The notes under the pieces were generated by a model. The model ran no database searches and had not been told where the DNA came from. It saw nothing but the letters and a program-made list of their open reading frames with translations. A DNA stretch of 64,000 bases from Cupriavidus plantarum (lineage in GTDB: Bacteria > Pseudomonadota > Gammaproteobacteria > Burkholderiales > Burkholderiaceae). The stretch's first letter is position 1, and every line of letters begins with the position of its first letter. The position numbers and the translations under genes were made by a program. The stretch is taken from contig NZ_CAJPUX010000011.1 of the NCBI RefSeq assembly GCF_905397285.1, positions 21,907 to 85,906 of the forward strand, written 5' to 3'. This document shows positions 51,858 to 61,308 of the stretch, in pieces.

Positions 51858-53120
51858 TCAGCCGCCGCGGCGCATCATGTCGAAGAACTCGGCGTTGTTC
51901 TTCGTGGGTTTCATCTTGTCCAGGATGAATTCCATGGCCTGCACTTCGTCCATGTCCGAGATGAACTTGCGGAGGATCCAGATCTTCTGGAGGATTTCCG
52001 GCTTGATCAGCAATTCCTCGCGGCGCGTGCCCGACTTGTTCAGGTTGATCGCGGGGTAGACGCGCTTCTCGGCCAGGCGGCGCTCGAGGTGCACTTCCAT
52101 GTTGCCCGTGCCCTTGAACTCTTCGTAGATCACGTCGTCCATGCGGCTGCCGGTTTCGATCAGCGCGGTGGCGATGATGGTCAGCGAACCGCCTTCCTCC
52201 AGGTTACGCGCGGCACCGAAGAAACGCTTCGGGCGCTGCAGCGCGTTGGCGTCCACACCGCCGGTCAGCACCTTGCCGGAGGCCGGCACCACCGTGTTGT
52301 ATGCGCGGGCGAGACGCGTGATCGAGTCCAGCAGGATCACCACGTCGCGCTTCAGTTCGACCAGGCGCTTGGCCTTCTCGATGACCATTTCGGCCACCTG
52401 CACGTGGCGGATCGCGGGTTCGTCGAACGTCGACGCCACCACTTCACCGCGCACCGAGCGCTGCATTTCGGTCACTTCTTCGGGGCGTTCGTCGATCAGC
52501 AGCACGAACAGGTCCGCTTCCGGATGGTTGTTCGCGATCGCGTGGGCGATGTGCTGCAGCATCACGGTCTTGCCGGACTTCGGCGAGGCCACGAGCAGCG
52601 CGCGCTGGCCGCGGCCAATCGGCGCGATCATGTCGACGATGCGGCCGGTAATGTTCTCTTCCGCGCGGATGTCGCGTTCGAGCTGAAGCGGCCGGTTCGG
52701 ATGCAGCGGCGTCAGGTTCTCGAACATGATGCGGTTCTTCACCGCTTCGGGCGGCTGCCCGTTGACCTTGTCCACCTTCACGAGCGCGAAGTAGCGCTCG
52801 CCGTCCTTCGGCGTACGGACTTCGCCCTCGATCGAATCGCCGGTATGGAGATTGAAGCGGCGGATCTGCGAGGGGCTGATGTAGATGTCGTCGGTGCTGG
52901 CGAGGTAGGAGGTTTCCGGCGAACGCAGGAAACCGAAGCCGTCGGGCAGAACTTCCAGGGTGCCGTCGCCGTAGATGGTTTCGCCCATCTTGGCGCGCTT
53001 CTTCAGGATCGCAAACATGAGTTCCTGTTTGCGCATCCGCTGTGCATTGTCGATCTCGAGCGTTGCCGCCATTTCGAGAAGCGCAGACACGTGAAGCGAT
53101 TTGAGTTCTGTCAGGTGCAT
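51858..53120 (-). CDS. rho: Transcription termination factor Rho
   Basis: A hexameric RNA-DNA helicase of 420 residues. The ATG at 53120 (MHLTELKSLHVSALLEMAAT) is the family start. The RNA-binding domain has DGFGFLRSPETSYLASTDDI; the P-loop is ASPKSGKT (178-185), the Walker B region is VVILLDSITRLARAYN, and the R-loop is KGTGNMEVHLERRL. No insertion domain is seen. An 11-bp repeat array lies 75-132 bases upstream of the start codon. Rho often limits its own synthesis through leader attenuation. Confidence 0.98.
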   Translation of the reverse strand: MHLTELKSLHVSALLEMAATLEIDNAQRMRKQELMFAILKKRAKMGETIYGDGTLEVLPDGFGFLRSPETSYLASTDDIYISPSQIRRFNLHTGDSIEGEVRTPKDGERYFALVKVDKVNGQPPEAVKNRIMFENLTPLHPNRPLQLERDIRAEENITGRIVDMIAPIGRGQRALLVASPKSGKTVMLQHIAHAIANNHPEADLFVLLIDERPEEVTEMQRSVRGEVVASTFDEPAIRHVQVAEMVIEKAKRLVELKRDVVILLDSITRLARAYNTVVPASGKVLTGGVDANALQRPKRFFGAARNLEEGGSLTIIATALIETGSRMDDVIYEEFKGTGNMEVHLERRLAEKRVYPAINLNKSGTRREELLIKPEILQKIWILRKFISDMDEVQAMEFILDKMKPTKNNAEFFDMMRRGG

Positions 53121-53194
53121 AGACGAGGGGTACAGAAGGGCAGTAGGGGAAGCCACTTGGGTGCCCGGTTGGCGTGCCCGGAAAAAGCGGGGCG

Positions 53195-53252
53195 AAACCT
53201 AGCGGAAGCGAAACCTAAGTTGAACCTAAGTTAAACCTGAGTGGAACCTAAG
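53195..53252 (-). repeat. 11-bp repeat array upstream of rho
   Basis: On the plus strand AACCTAAG-like cores have their CC at 53214, 53225, 53236 and 53247, exactly 11 bp apart; a fifth copy (AAACCTAG) begins at 53195, 16 bp away. Read toward rho the unit is CTTAGGTT followed by three variable bases. It lies between trxA and rho, probably in the rho leader. Confidence 0.85.
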
Positions 53253-53364
53253 CGGAAAGGGGAGGGATATGAGCGAACGCTCGGGGAAATTGTTGGAGGC
53301 ATCTTAGCACAATCCAGCCGGCGCGCCAGAGTTGGCGCCCGCACGCGGGATCATGCTTTGGGAT

Positions 53365-53389
53365 GATGCCCCTCGCACGGAGGGGCATC
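53365..53389 (-). terminator. Hairpin downstream of trxA
   Basis: GATGCCCCTC pairs perfectly with GAGGGGCATC around a 5-base loop, 27 bp past the trxA stop. There is no U tract. It may end trxA transcription or protect its 3' end. Confidence 0.6.
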
Positions 53390-53415
53390 CCAGGGCCTTG
53401 CGACCCGGTAACCGA

Positions 53416-53742
53416 TTACAGGTTACCGTCGAGGAACGCGGTCAGCTGCGACTTCGACAGCGCGCCAACCTTCTGGGCGGCGACCGAACCGTTCTTGAAC
53501 AGGATCAGGGTCGGAATACCGCGAATGCCGAACTTGGCGGGCACTTGCTGGTTTTCGTCCACATTGATCTTGGCGATCTGGACCTTGTCGCCATAGTCGC
53601 GCGCGACTTCGTCCAGGATCGGGGCGATCATCTTGCAGGGACCGCACCATTCAGCCCAGAAGTCGAGCAGGACGGGCTTGTCGGACTTGAGAACGTCGGC
53701 ATCGAACGACGCGTCGCTTACATACTTGATTTGTTCGCTCAT
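53416..53742 (-). CDS. trxA: Thioredoxin 1
   Basis: A 108-residue cytoplasmic disulfide reductant. The active site WAEWCGPCKMIAP is intact, with the buried Asp in VLLDFWAEW and the cis-Pro in RGIPTLILFKNG. Length and sequence are standard. Its position directly upstream of rho on the same strand is usual in proteobacteria. Confidence 0.98.
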   Translation of the reverse strand: MSEQIKYVSDASFDADVLKSDKPVLLDFWAEWCGPCKMIAPILDEVARDYGDKVQIAKINVDENQQVPAKFGIRGIPTLILFKNGSVAAQKVGALSKSQLTAFLDGNL

Positions 53743-54130
53743 GGCGGAAAACCTCAGGTTTCGCTCAAATAATGTTGATGGCGGGGAACTGCATACGGGG
53801 GCTATCTGGCCTGCTCGCTACCATACACGAGATTCCTCGGACTCGCCGGACGGCTCGAAAGCCACGGCAGCCATCCTCGAAACCGATATGTTACCAGCTT
53901 GTCAAATTTCAAGACCCTCGCGCTAACCCGCTCCGGGTAAGGCACTCACGGGTCAGATTGTGCCAAGAATCGATCGCGGCCGTGAAACATTGTTTAAATC
54001 GGTTCGAGAGATTTCGCCAATCGCCGGACGCATTTCCGGGGTTTGCCGGCCGCAGGGATTTCCCTGAATATGGGGCGGCGTGCATGCTCTAGAATGCACT
54101 TATCGTAGGTCACCTACCGAGGCTAGCCAC
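53743..54130 (+). promoter_or_regulatory. Divergent gap with two dyads before a small unknown gene
   Basis: No gene is supported in these 388 bp. GTGCAT/ATGCAC face each other across 8 bp (54080-54099), and GTAGGTCACCTAC (54105-54117) is a near-perfect dyad. TAGAAT (54090-54095) could be a -10 element inside the first dyad, so the second would sit just past the start of transcription, a common repressor position. Confidence 0.4.
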
Positions 54131-54403
54131 ATGACTCCCGACTCCCCCGAATCCCGCGAGCGAGCAGTGGAAGATCGGCCAGATGTTGCGCATCTTGGCG
54201 ATGCGCTCGATCATCTGAACACCGCCGTCGAGTCCAACAGCATTGCCACGGGCGCTGCCCGCGGCCTGGTCTACAGCGTGATGGAGACGCTCGGCACGCT
54301 GATCGGCGACCCGGATCTGCCCGAGCATGCGCGCTCGGGCTATGAAGGCCTGCTGGAGACGGCGCGCGAGATCCGCGCGCGTCTGGAAGGGTCCGACCGT
54401 TGA
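54131..54403 (+). CDS. Small acidic protein of unknown function
   Basis: 90 residues, probably all helical: HLGDALDHLNTAVESNSIA, then ARGLVYSVMETLGTLIGDPD and EGLLETAREIRARLEGSDR. It has no signal peptide or catalytic motif, and I do not recognise the family. The ATG at 54131 has a GAGG-like site; a frame start at 54080 lies inside the upstream dyads. It precedes the AddB-like gene by 122 bp on the same strand. Confidence 0.7.
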   Translation: MTPDSPESRERAVEDRPDVAHLGDALDHLNTAVESNSIATGAARGLVYSVMETLGTLIGDPDLPEHARSGYEGLLETAREIRARLEGSDR

Positions 54404-54525
54404 GCCGACGCTGCCGCGCACCTTCCACTGCTGTAGACTTTCGCGCCTGACACCAACCGGCCCGCGATGTCGCACGCCTCTCTCCTGTCCCGGGGGCGTG
54501 TCGCGTCGCGGGCCTGCTGTTTGAC

Positions 54526-57500
54526 ATGACCCGGCTTCTGTTTCCTCCTGGCCCTGCCTTCCTCGAGCAGGCGGCCATCTCCGCCTGGCACTTCCTCGAC
54601 CACTGCGGCCCGCTCGCGGCGGCCGCGCATGTGGTCGTGCCTACGGCCGCGCAGATTCCGGGCGTGCGGGCCGCGCTCGATGCGGCGGCACGGGCGGCTG
54701 GCATGCCGCGATTGCTGCCGCGGGTGGTGACGCTCGGGCATTGGCTGCAGGATCTGCCGCCGGATCTCGATAGCGATCCGATGCCCGTGCGCAGCCATGC
54801 GGCGCGGCTGCTGTCCGTGCAGCAGGCGATTCGTTCGCAGGCGTGGCTGCGGGCTTCGTTCGGCGCGCAGACCGAGGCGGCCGCCTGGGGGCTGGCGCAG
54901 ACGCTGCTGTCCATCAGCGACGAACTGACCGCGCGGTGGCTCGAGGATGCTGCCGTGCGCGATGACGACGAGGTGCCGGGGGACGATCGGGCGGAACTGC
55001 TGCAGGGGGCGCTCGAGCGGACCTATGCGCATCTGTCCACGCGCTTTCTCGGGCAGGAAGCGCAGATCGTGCTGGCGTTCTGGCAGCAGCTGTCCGGCCC
55101 GGACGACCCGCTGCCGGCGCGGCGGCGGGCGCTGCAGCGGCTCGCGGCGACGATCGACGGGCCCGTGATCTGGATCGCGCCGACACCGCCCGTGCCCGTC
55201 GAAGCCATGTTCCTGTCCCGCGCGGCCGAGCAGGTGCCGACGCTGGAGATCGGCTACGACTGGTCGGGAGGGGAGGGGGCGGTGGATTGGTATGGGACAT
55301 TGCTGGCCTTGTGGCCGGAGGCGCGCCGCCTGCCGCCCGCGTCCGATGAGGCGGGTGTCGCCGGCGAGGATGGCGATCACAACGACGCTTACAACGACAC
55401 TTACAACGACAGTCACGGCGACAGTCACGGCGGGGACCTCGGCCACGACGGCGGGCCCACACACGCGGCGGCGCGTGGCATCGTGCATGCGACGCTGCCC
55501 GACACCCTGCCGGCGCGGCGGCCGTCGGTGCGCGTGATCGGCAGCGTGCGGTTCGAGGACGAGGCGATCGCGGCGGCGGATCAGCTCGTGGCGTGGCTCA
55601 ATGCGGGCCGGCGGCACGTCGCGCTGGTGGCGCACGACCGGATCGTGGCGCGCCGCGTGCGGGCATTGCTCGCGCGCGCCGGCGCGCCGGTGCGCGACGA
55701 GACCGGTTGGAAGCTCTCCACCACGCGCGCGGCCGCCGCGCTGATGCGCTGGTTCGACGTCCTCGCGCGCGATGGCGACACGAGCGCGCTGCTCGACCTG
55801 CTCAAGAGCCCGTTCTGCCTGCCCGACGCCCCGCACCGCGGCGCGGCGATCGCGCTCATCGAACGCCAGATCCGACGCGAGACGATCACCGGCGGGTGGC
55901 AGCGGCTACGGCATCTGCTGCCTGTGCGGCAGGATGAGCGCGATGCGGACGATATCCACGCCGAAGGCGCGGACGATGCCGACGCCGCGCGCGCCGAGCG
56001 CGAGGCGCGGGCCGCCGCGCGGGCCATCGTCGCGTGGTTGGCCGATGAAGCCGCCGCGTGGCCGCGTGGCCATGCGCAGCAGCCGTTGTCCGTCTGGCTC
56101 GAGCGGCTCGACGCGACGCTGGACAAGCTGGCCATGCGCGATGCGCTGGCCGCCGACGACGCCGGCCGCCAGATGCTGGATGCCCTCGCGCGGCTCGCCG
56201 AACTGCCTGACGACGAGACCGGCGCCCACGCGACTCTCGCCCAGCACGAGTTCCGCGCCATGCTGTCCGCGATCCTGGAATCCGTCGCGTACAAGGAACC
56301 CTCCGAGCCCAGCACTTCGCGCATCACGATCCTGCCGCTGAACGGCGCCCGCATGCGCCGCTTCGACGGCGTGGTGATCGTCGGCTGCGACGACGCGCAA
56401 TTGCCGTCGAGCGCCGCCGAGCTGATGTTCTTCTCGAACCAGATGCGCCGCGAGCTGGACCTCGAAGACCGCGAGGCACGCTTCGCTCAGCAGGCCCGCG
56501 ACCTCGCCGAAGTGCTGCTCAACAACGACGACGTCGTGCTCACGTGGCAGAAGGTCGGCGCCAGAGGCGAGCCGCATCACGTCTCGGGCTGGATCGAACG
56601 CCTGTCCGCCTGCTGCAAACGCGCCGGCGCGCCGATCGAGGCGAGCGCTGCCATCCGGACGTTCGAGGCGGAAGCCCGCCCCGCGAGCATGCCCGCGCCC
56701 GCGGCGCCCGAACATGTGCCCGCCCGCTGGAGCGCCGCCGCCTACAACATGCTGCGCCGCTGCCCTTACCAGTTCTTCGCCGGCCGCATGCTGGGCCTCG
56801 CAGGCCTCGAGGACATGAGCGACGACCTGGAGAAGCGCGACATCGGCACGCTGCTGCACCGCGTCCTGCATCGCTACCATCAGGAAATGCGCGACCAGGA
56901 CGAACGCGACAACGACCGACGCCTTGCGCGGCTGCGCGAGATCTCGGAGCACGAGTTCGGCGCGCTGATCCGCGACGACGGCAACGCGCTCGGTTATTAC
57001 TGGCGCTGGCGCGAAGTCCTGCCGTCGTATGTGCAATGGCAGGCCGCGCGCGAAGCGGAAGGCTGGTACTGGCAGGGCGGTGAAATCGACGTGAGCGTCG
57101 ATATCGCGATGGAAGACGGCGAGCCGCTGCGCCTGGCCGGCCGCATCGACCGCATCGACGTGGGGCCCGACGGCAGCCGCGCCGTGCTCGACTACAAGAC
57201 GCAGAGCGCGCTGCGCCTGCGCAAGAAGGCCGGCGACGTGGAGGAAGATTGCCAGCTGCCGTTTTACGGCCTGCTGCGCGCGGATGCGCATGCGGGCAGC
57301 TGGGTCGCGCTGGAGGGCGCAAAAGACGGCAATATGGAAGGCAACAAGGAATCCAGCCAACAGCGTGCCGGCCAGCAGCGCGAAGTCGATCTCCCTGACT
57401 TCGATGCCGCCGTTGACGCGCTCGCGCGGCAATTGCGGCAGGACGTCGGCCGCCTGCGCCGCGGCGCGAAGCTCGCCGCGTTTGGCGATGCGTCGGCATG

Positions 57501-57573
57501 CACGTATTGCGAAGCGCGCGGCCTGTGCCGCAAGGGCTTCTGGGAATCCACCGCATTGCCTGACCTCACATGA
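54526..57573 (+). CDS. AddB-like helicase/nuclease subunit (PD-(D/E)XK family)
   Basis: A 1,015-residue protein of the AddB/RexB-like group found in betaproteobacteria next to a UvrD-type helicase. The N-terminal ~700 residues resemble an inactivated helicase fold, with no clear Walker A. The C-terminal nuclease domain has GTLLHRVLHRYH, the metal Asp and catalytic Lys in AVLDYKTQSALRL, and four cysteines for an iron-sulphur cluster (RRCPYQFF and CTYCEARGLCRKGF). The start at 54526 (MTRLLFPPGPAFLEQAAISA) is family-like. An acidic His/Asn insertion near residue 285 is made of 12-bp repeats. The stop overlaps the next ATG. With its partner it should process double-strand breaks for recombination. 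Confidence 0.82.
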   Translation: MTRLLFPPGPAFLEQAAISAWHFLDHCGPLAAAAHVVVPTAAQIPGVRAALDAAARAAGMPRLLPRVVTLGHWLQDLPPDLDSDPMPVRSHAARLLSVQQAIRSQAWLRASFGAQTEAAAWGLAQTLLSISDELTARWLEDAAVRDDDEVPGDDRAELLQGALERTYAHLSTRFLGQEAQIVLAFWQQLSGPDDPLPARRRALQRLAATIDGPVIWIAPTPPVPVEAMFLSRAAEQVPTLEIGYDWSGGEGAVDWYGTLLALWPEARRLPPASDEAGVAGEDGDHNDAYNDTYNDSHGDSHGGDLGHDGGPTHAAARGIVHATLPDTLPARRPSVRVIGSVRFEDEAIAAADQLVAWLNAGRRHVALVAHDRIVARRVRALLARAGAPVRDETGWKLSTTRAAAALMRWFDVLARDGDTSALLDLLKSPFCLPDAPHRGAAIALIERQIRRETITGGWQRLRHLLPVRQDERDADDIHAEGADDADAARAEREARAAARAIVAWLADEAAAWPRGHAQQPLSVWLERLDATLDKLAMRDALAADDAGRQMLDALARLAELPDDETGAHATLAQHEFRAMLSAILESVAYKEPSEPSTSRITILPLNGARMRRFDGVVIVGCDDAQLPSSAAELMFFSNQMRRELDLEDREARFAQQARDLAEVLLNNDDVVLTWQKVGARGEPHHVSGWIERLSACCKRAGAPIEASAAIRTFEAEARPASMPAPAAPEHVPARWSAAAYNMLRRCPYQFFAGRMLGLAGLEDMSDDLEKRDIGTLLHRVLHRYHQEMRDQDERDNDRRLARLREISEHEFGALIRDDGNALGYYWRWREVLPSYVQWQAAREAEGWYWQGGEIDVSVDIAMEDGEPLRLAGRIDRIDVGPDGSRAVLDYKTQSALRLRKKAGDVEEDCQLPFYGLLRADAHAGSWVALEGAKDGNMEGNKESSQQRAGQQREVDLPDFDAAVDALARQLRQDVGRLRRGAKLAAFGDASACTYCEARGLCRKGFWESTALPDLT
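55384..55431 (+). repeat. 12-bp in-frame tandem repeat (four copies) in the AddB-like gene
   Basis: GACGCTTACAAC, GACACTTACAAC, GACAGTCACGGC and GACAGTCACGGC in direct succession encode DAYN, DTYN, DSHG and DSHG. The last two copies are identical. Confidence 0.9.
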
Positions 57574-60500
57574 GCGCGAACGCCTACCTGCGCGACGGCC
57601 ATCCCGTCGCCGAATCCGAATTCACGCGCGCCGCGTGCGATCCGTCGCGCTCGGTCGTGGTGGAAGCGTGCGCGGGCAGCGGCAAGACGTGGCTGCTGGT
57701 GGCGCGCCTCGTGCGCCTGCTGCTGGCGGGCGCGCAGCCGCACGAAATCCTGGCCATCACGTTCACGCGCAAGGCCGCCGAAGAAATGCGCGAGCGCCTG
57801 CTCGAGGTGTTGTCCGAACTTGCAAGCGGCACCGACGACGCGGTGATGGAAGCGCTGACGATGCGCGGCCTGACGCCCGACGCCGCGCGCGACGCTTTGC
57901 CGCGCGCGCGGCAATTGCATGCGCAGGTGCTGGCCTCGCCGGGCCGCATGGCGATCGACACGTTCCACGGCTGGTTCGGCACGCTGCTGCGCGGCGCGCC
58001 GCTGTCGTCGGGCATCGTGCCGGGCGCGATGCTGCGTGAAGATGCATTGCGCATGAAGCGCGAGGCGTGGGCGCCGTTCTGGCGCGCGCTGGCCTCGCCG
58101 CAGTACGAGGACCTGCGCGCGGCCTATGCCGAACTCGTCGATGCCATCGGCGAATTCCAGACGCGCGCGCTGCTCGATCGCATGTTCCATGCACGCAGCG
58201 AGTGGTGGGCGTTGCGCGACGATGGCGGCGATCCGGCGGCGAAGCTGGCCGCCGACCTCGGCGATGACGCGGTGACGGATGTGCTGGTAGACGCGTTGTG
58301 CGACGACAGCTGGCTCGGCGACGCCGGCGATTGCCAGCAACTGGCCTCGCTGCTGGGTACCGGCGGCAAGACCGAACAGGGCCACGCGACCGCGATCGCC
58401 GAGGGGCTCGCGGCGATTCGCGCCTGGCGCGCGGCGGGTAGGCAAGGCGGATCGGCCGCCGCCGATGCGTTCATGCGCCTGCGCGCGGCGTTCTTCACGC
58501 AGGCCGGGAAGCCGCGCTCGCTGCGGCGCACGGCCGCGCTGACGAAGGCTGCCGGTGGCGAGGGCGCCGTCGAGGCCTTGCTCGCGCGGCACGCCGACCA
58601 TTGCGCGCGGCTCGATGCGATTGCCGCGCGGCGCTGCGAGGCCGCGGTGCTCGCGGTCAATCTTGCGCTGTACAAGCTCGGCGACGCGCTGCTCGCGCGC
58701 TATCAGCAATACAAGAGCGAAGCGCGCGCGATGGACTTCGCCGATCTCGAATGGCTCGCGGCACGGCTGATGTCGGACGAAGAGACGGCGACCTACCTGC
58801 AGGTGCGGCTCGATGCCCGCTACAAGCATCTGCTGCTCGACGAGTTTCAGGACACGAACCCGTTGCAGTGGCGGATCTTGCAGGGGTGGCTGGCGGGCTA
58901 TCAGGGACTGAACGAGCGGCCCACGGTGTTTCTGGTCGGCGATCCGAAGCAGTCGATCTATCGGTTTCGGCGTGCGGATGCGCGCCTGTTCGGCGCCGCG
59001 AGCGCGATGCTCGAAGCGGAGTTTGGCGCCACGGTGCTGCGCACCAATCGCACGCGGCGCAATCGGCCGGAGGTGCTCGACTGGGTCAATGCGGTGTTCG
59101 ATGCCGGGCGCGCGGAGGGGCGGTATCCCTTGTACGAGACGCAGACCACCGCCCTTGACGGTCCCGGCGGCCCCGTGTGGGTGTTGCCGCTGGTCGAGGC
59201 GGACAGGGATGCGCAGGATGACGAGAATGACGACGGGCGCGTCGGCGAGGCCAGCGAGGCCGAGGATGGCGTGAGTACCGTCGCCAGTGCCGCCACGCAT
59301 CGCGACACGCTACGCCAGCCCCGCACGCCGCTCGGCGACTCGCTCCGCTTCGAGGAAGGCCGCCGTGTCGCCGCGTGGCTCCGCCACATTCGCGACAACG
59401 TGCCCGTGCAGGACGGCAAGACCGTGCGCCGCGCGTGCTGGCGCGACGTGCAGTTGCTGGTCCGCCGCAAGTCGCATCTGGCGGACTATGAACGCGCGTT
59501 CCGCGAGGCCGGCATTCCGTGCCTGAGTCCCCGTCGGGGCGGCCTGCTCGCGACGCTGGAGGCGCTGGACATCTCCGCGCTGCTGGCCTTTCTGATGACG
59601 CCCGAGTCGGACCTCGACCTCGCGCATGTGCTCAAGAGCCCGATCGTCGGCGCATCGGACGAGGACCTGCTGTTGCTGGCCGGCCCCGAAGCCGCGCGCG
59701 GCTGGTGGGCGCGCATCGAGGCCACCGGCCTGCCGCCCGAAGTCTCCGACGCGGTGCGCGGCGGCGTGGCGCGCCTGCGCGCATGGCTTGCGCTCGCGCC
59801 GCACAAGCCCGTACACGACCTGATCGATCGCATCTATCACGAAGGCGAGATTCGCCGACGCTATGCGGAAGCCGCACCGGCCGCGATCCGCGAACAGGTG
59901 CTGGCGAACCTCGATGCGTTCCTCAAGCTGTCGCTCGATCTCGATGGCGGCCGCTATCCGAGCCTGCCCAAGTTCATCGGCGAACTGCAGGAGATCCGCC
60001 GCGGCGACGAGGACGAGAGTCCCGATGAAGGCGGCATGGGCGAATCGGTGGAAGACGGCGAGGCCGAACCCGAGACCGATAGCGATAGCCAGATCGACGC
60101 GGTGCATATCCTGACGGTGCATGCGGCCAAGGGGCTGGAAGCGCCGTTCGTGGTGCTGCTCGATGCCAACCACAGCGATCCCGCGCCCGATCGCGCGGGC
60201 ATCCTCATCGACTGGCCGCCGTCTTCGCGCGTGCCGACGCATTTTTCGGCCTACGGCAAGCAGGCCGAACGCGGCCTGGCGCGGCAGCCGATGTTCGATG
60301 CGGAAGCCGCGCTCGCGGAGCGCGAGAACTGGAACCTGCTCTACGTGGCGATGACGCGCGCGCGGCAGGGGTTGATCGTGAGCGGGGTCAAGGGCCGCCC
60401 GACGAAGGACAAGGGGAAAGAGAAAGAACAAAGCGGGAGCGAGATCGCGGGCAGCTGGTATGTGCGGCTCGCGGCGGCCGGGGTCGGCGAGGCCGTCACC

Positions 60501-61244
60501 GCGTATCCCGAGGCGACGCGCGCGGGAGGGGCCGAGGTTGGTGCCGATGTTGGTGCCGATTTTGGCGGCGATGTTGGCGGTGATGGGGACCCACGCGTCC
60601 GCTATACGGATTTCCGCGAACGCTTCCGTGACGCGGTGAAGACCATCTCCGCGGAGGAGGCCGCGATGGCCGGCCTTGGCGATGAGGATGACACCGACGA
60701 CGGCATCGTCTTCGACGCGGCGGCCGCGCGCCACGGCGAACTCGTGCACGCGCTGCTCGAACGCATTACGCGCTATCCGCAGGCGTTCGGCAGCGTGCCG
60801 GACGCCGATACGGTGCTGCGATGGTTCCCCGCGACGGGTGCCGGTGCGCCGGGCACGCGCGAGCAGTGGCGGGAGCAGATCGTACTCGCGGTTTCCGAAG
60901 CGGCGGCCATGCTGAAGGCGCCGGCGCTACGGCCGCTGCTGTTCCCCGATGCCGCAGTCTCGGCACGCAACGAGGTCGAACTCTACGATGCGCGTGGACG
61001 GCTGCTGCGGATCGATCGCCTCGTGGAATTCGAGGATCGCGTGGTGATCGTGGATTACAAGCTGCGATTGCTGCCGCAGGAGCATGCTGCCTACGGCGCG
61101 CAGCTTGCGCGATACGTTGCGGCGATTACGCCGATGTTTCCGGGCAAGCGGATTGAAGCGGGTGTGGCGACGGCCGACGGGGAATGGATCGATGCGGGAT
61201 CGCTGCGGCCGGTGGTTCACGGCGAGCAGGGGTCGTTGTTCTGA
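57570..61244 (+). CDS. AddA-like UvrD-family helicase/nuclease
   Basis: A 1,224-residue superfamily 1 helicase with a C-terminal nuclease. Helicase motifs: VVVEACAGSGKTWLL (Walker A, residues 29-43), ILAITFTRKAAEEMRERL, HLLLDEFQDTNPLQW, FLVGDPKQSIYRFRRAD, and late motifs ILTVHAAKGLEAPFVVLLD and NLLYVAMTRARQGLI. The PD-(D/E)XK part has HGELVHALLERI, then EVELYDARGRLLRIDRLVEF and VVIVDYKLRLL with the Asp and Lys. The ATG at 57570 overlaps the upstream stop, so the two subunits are made together. A VGAD-type repeat near residue 995 is unusual. RecB is the alternative, but no recC/recD is seen. Confidence 0.88.
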   Translation: MSANAYLRDGHPVAESEFTRAACDPSRSVVVEACAGSGKTWLLVARLVRLLLAGAQPHEILAITFTRKAAEEMRERLLEVLSELASGTDDAVMEALTMRGLTPDAARDALPRARQLHAQVLASPGRMAIDTFHGWFGTLLRGAPLSSGIVPGAMLREDALRMKREAWAPFWRALASPQYEDLRAAYAELVDAIGEFQTRALLDRMFHARSEWWALRDDGGDPAAKLAADLGDDAVTDVLVDALCDDSWLGDAGDCQQLASLLGTGGKTEQGHATAIAEGLAAIRAWRAAGRQGGSAAADAFMRLRAAFFTQAGKPRSLRRTAALTKAAGGEGAVEALLARHADHCARLDAIAARRCEAAVLAVNLALYKLGDALLARYQQYKSEARAMDFADLEWLAARLMSDEETATYLQVRLDARYKHLLLDEFQDTNPLQWRILQGWLAGYQGLNERPTVFLVGDPKQSIYRFRRADARLFGAASAMLEAEFGATVLRTNRTRRNRPEVLDWVNAVFDAGRAEGRYPLYETQTTALDGPGGPVWVLPLVEADRDAQDDENDDGRVGEASEAEDGVSTVASAATHRDTLRQPRTPLGDSLRFEEGRRVAAWLRHIRDNVPVQDGKTVRRACWRDVQLLVRRKSHLADYERAFREAGIPCLSPRRGGLLATLEALDISALLAFLMTPESDLDLAHVLKSPIVGASDEDLLLLAGPEAARGWWARIEATGLPPEVSDAVRGGVARLRAWLALAPHKPVHDLIDRIYHEGEIRRRYAEAAPAAIREQVLANLDAFLKLSLDLDGGRYPSLPKFIGELQEIRRGDEDESPDEGGMGESVEDGEAEPETDSDSQIDAVHILTVHAAKGLEAPFVVLLDANHSDPAPDRAGILIDWPPSSRVPTHFSAYGKQAERGLARQPMFDAEAALAERENWNLLYVAMTRARQGLIVSGVKGRPTKDKGKEKEQSGSEIAGSWYVRLAAAGVGEAVTAYPEATRAGGAEVGADVGADFGGDVGGDGDPRVRYTDFRERFRDAVKTISAEEAAMAGLGDEDDTDDGIVFDAAAARHGELVHALLERITRYPQAFGSVPDADTVLRWFPATGAGAPGTREQWREQIVLAVSEAAAMLKAPALRPLLFPDAAVSARNEVELYDARGRLLRIDRLVEFEDRVVIVDYKLRLLPQEHAAYGAQLARYVAAITPMFPGKRIEAGVATADGEWIDAGSLRPVVHGEQGSLF
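60537..60584 (+). repeat. 12-bp in-frame tandem repeat (four copies) in the AddA-like gene
   Basis: GTTGGTGCCGAT occurs twice, then TTTGGCGGCGAT and GTTGGCGGTGAT, encoding VGAD, VGAD, FGGD and VGGD. The run is flanked by Gly/Asp-rich sequence and looks like a linker between helicase and nuclease parts. Confidence 0.9.
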
Positions 61245-61308
61245 AGTGGGAGCGCTGTGGGTGTAGCTTAGCGTGTAAGCTTGAGAAACGAGCTTAAGGA
61301 AAGAAGAC

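Noticed and set aside
61276..61296. TAAGCT/AGCTTA inverted repeat as a terminator for ffs or addA
   Set aside because: The stem is short and A/T-rich, and no T run follows on either strand.
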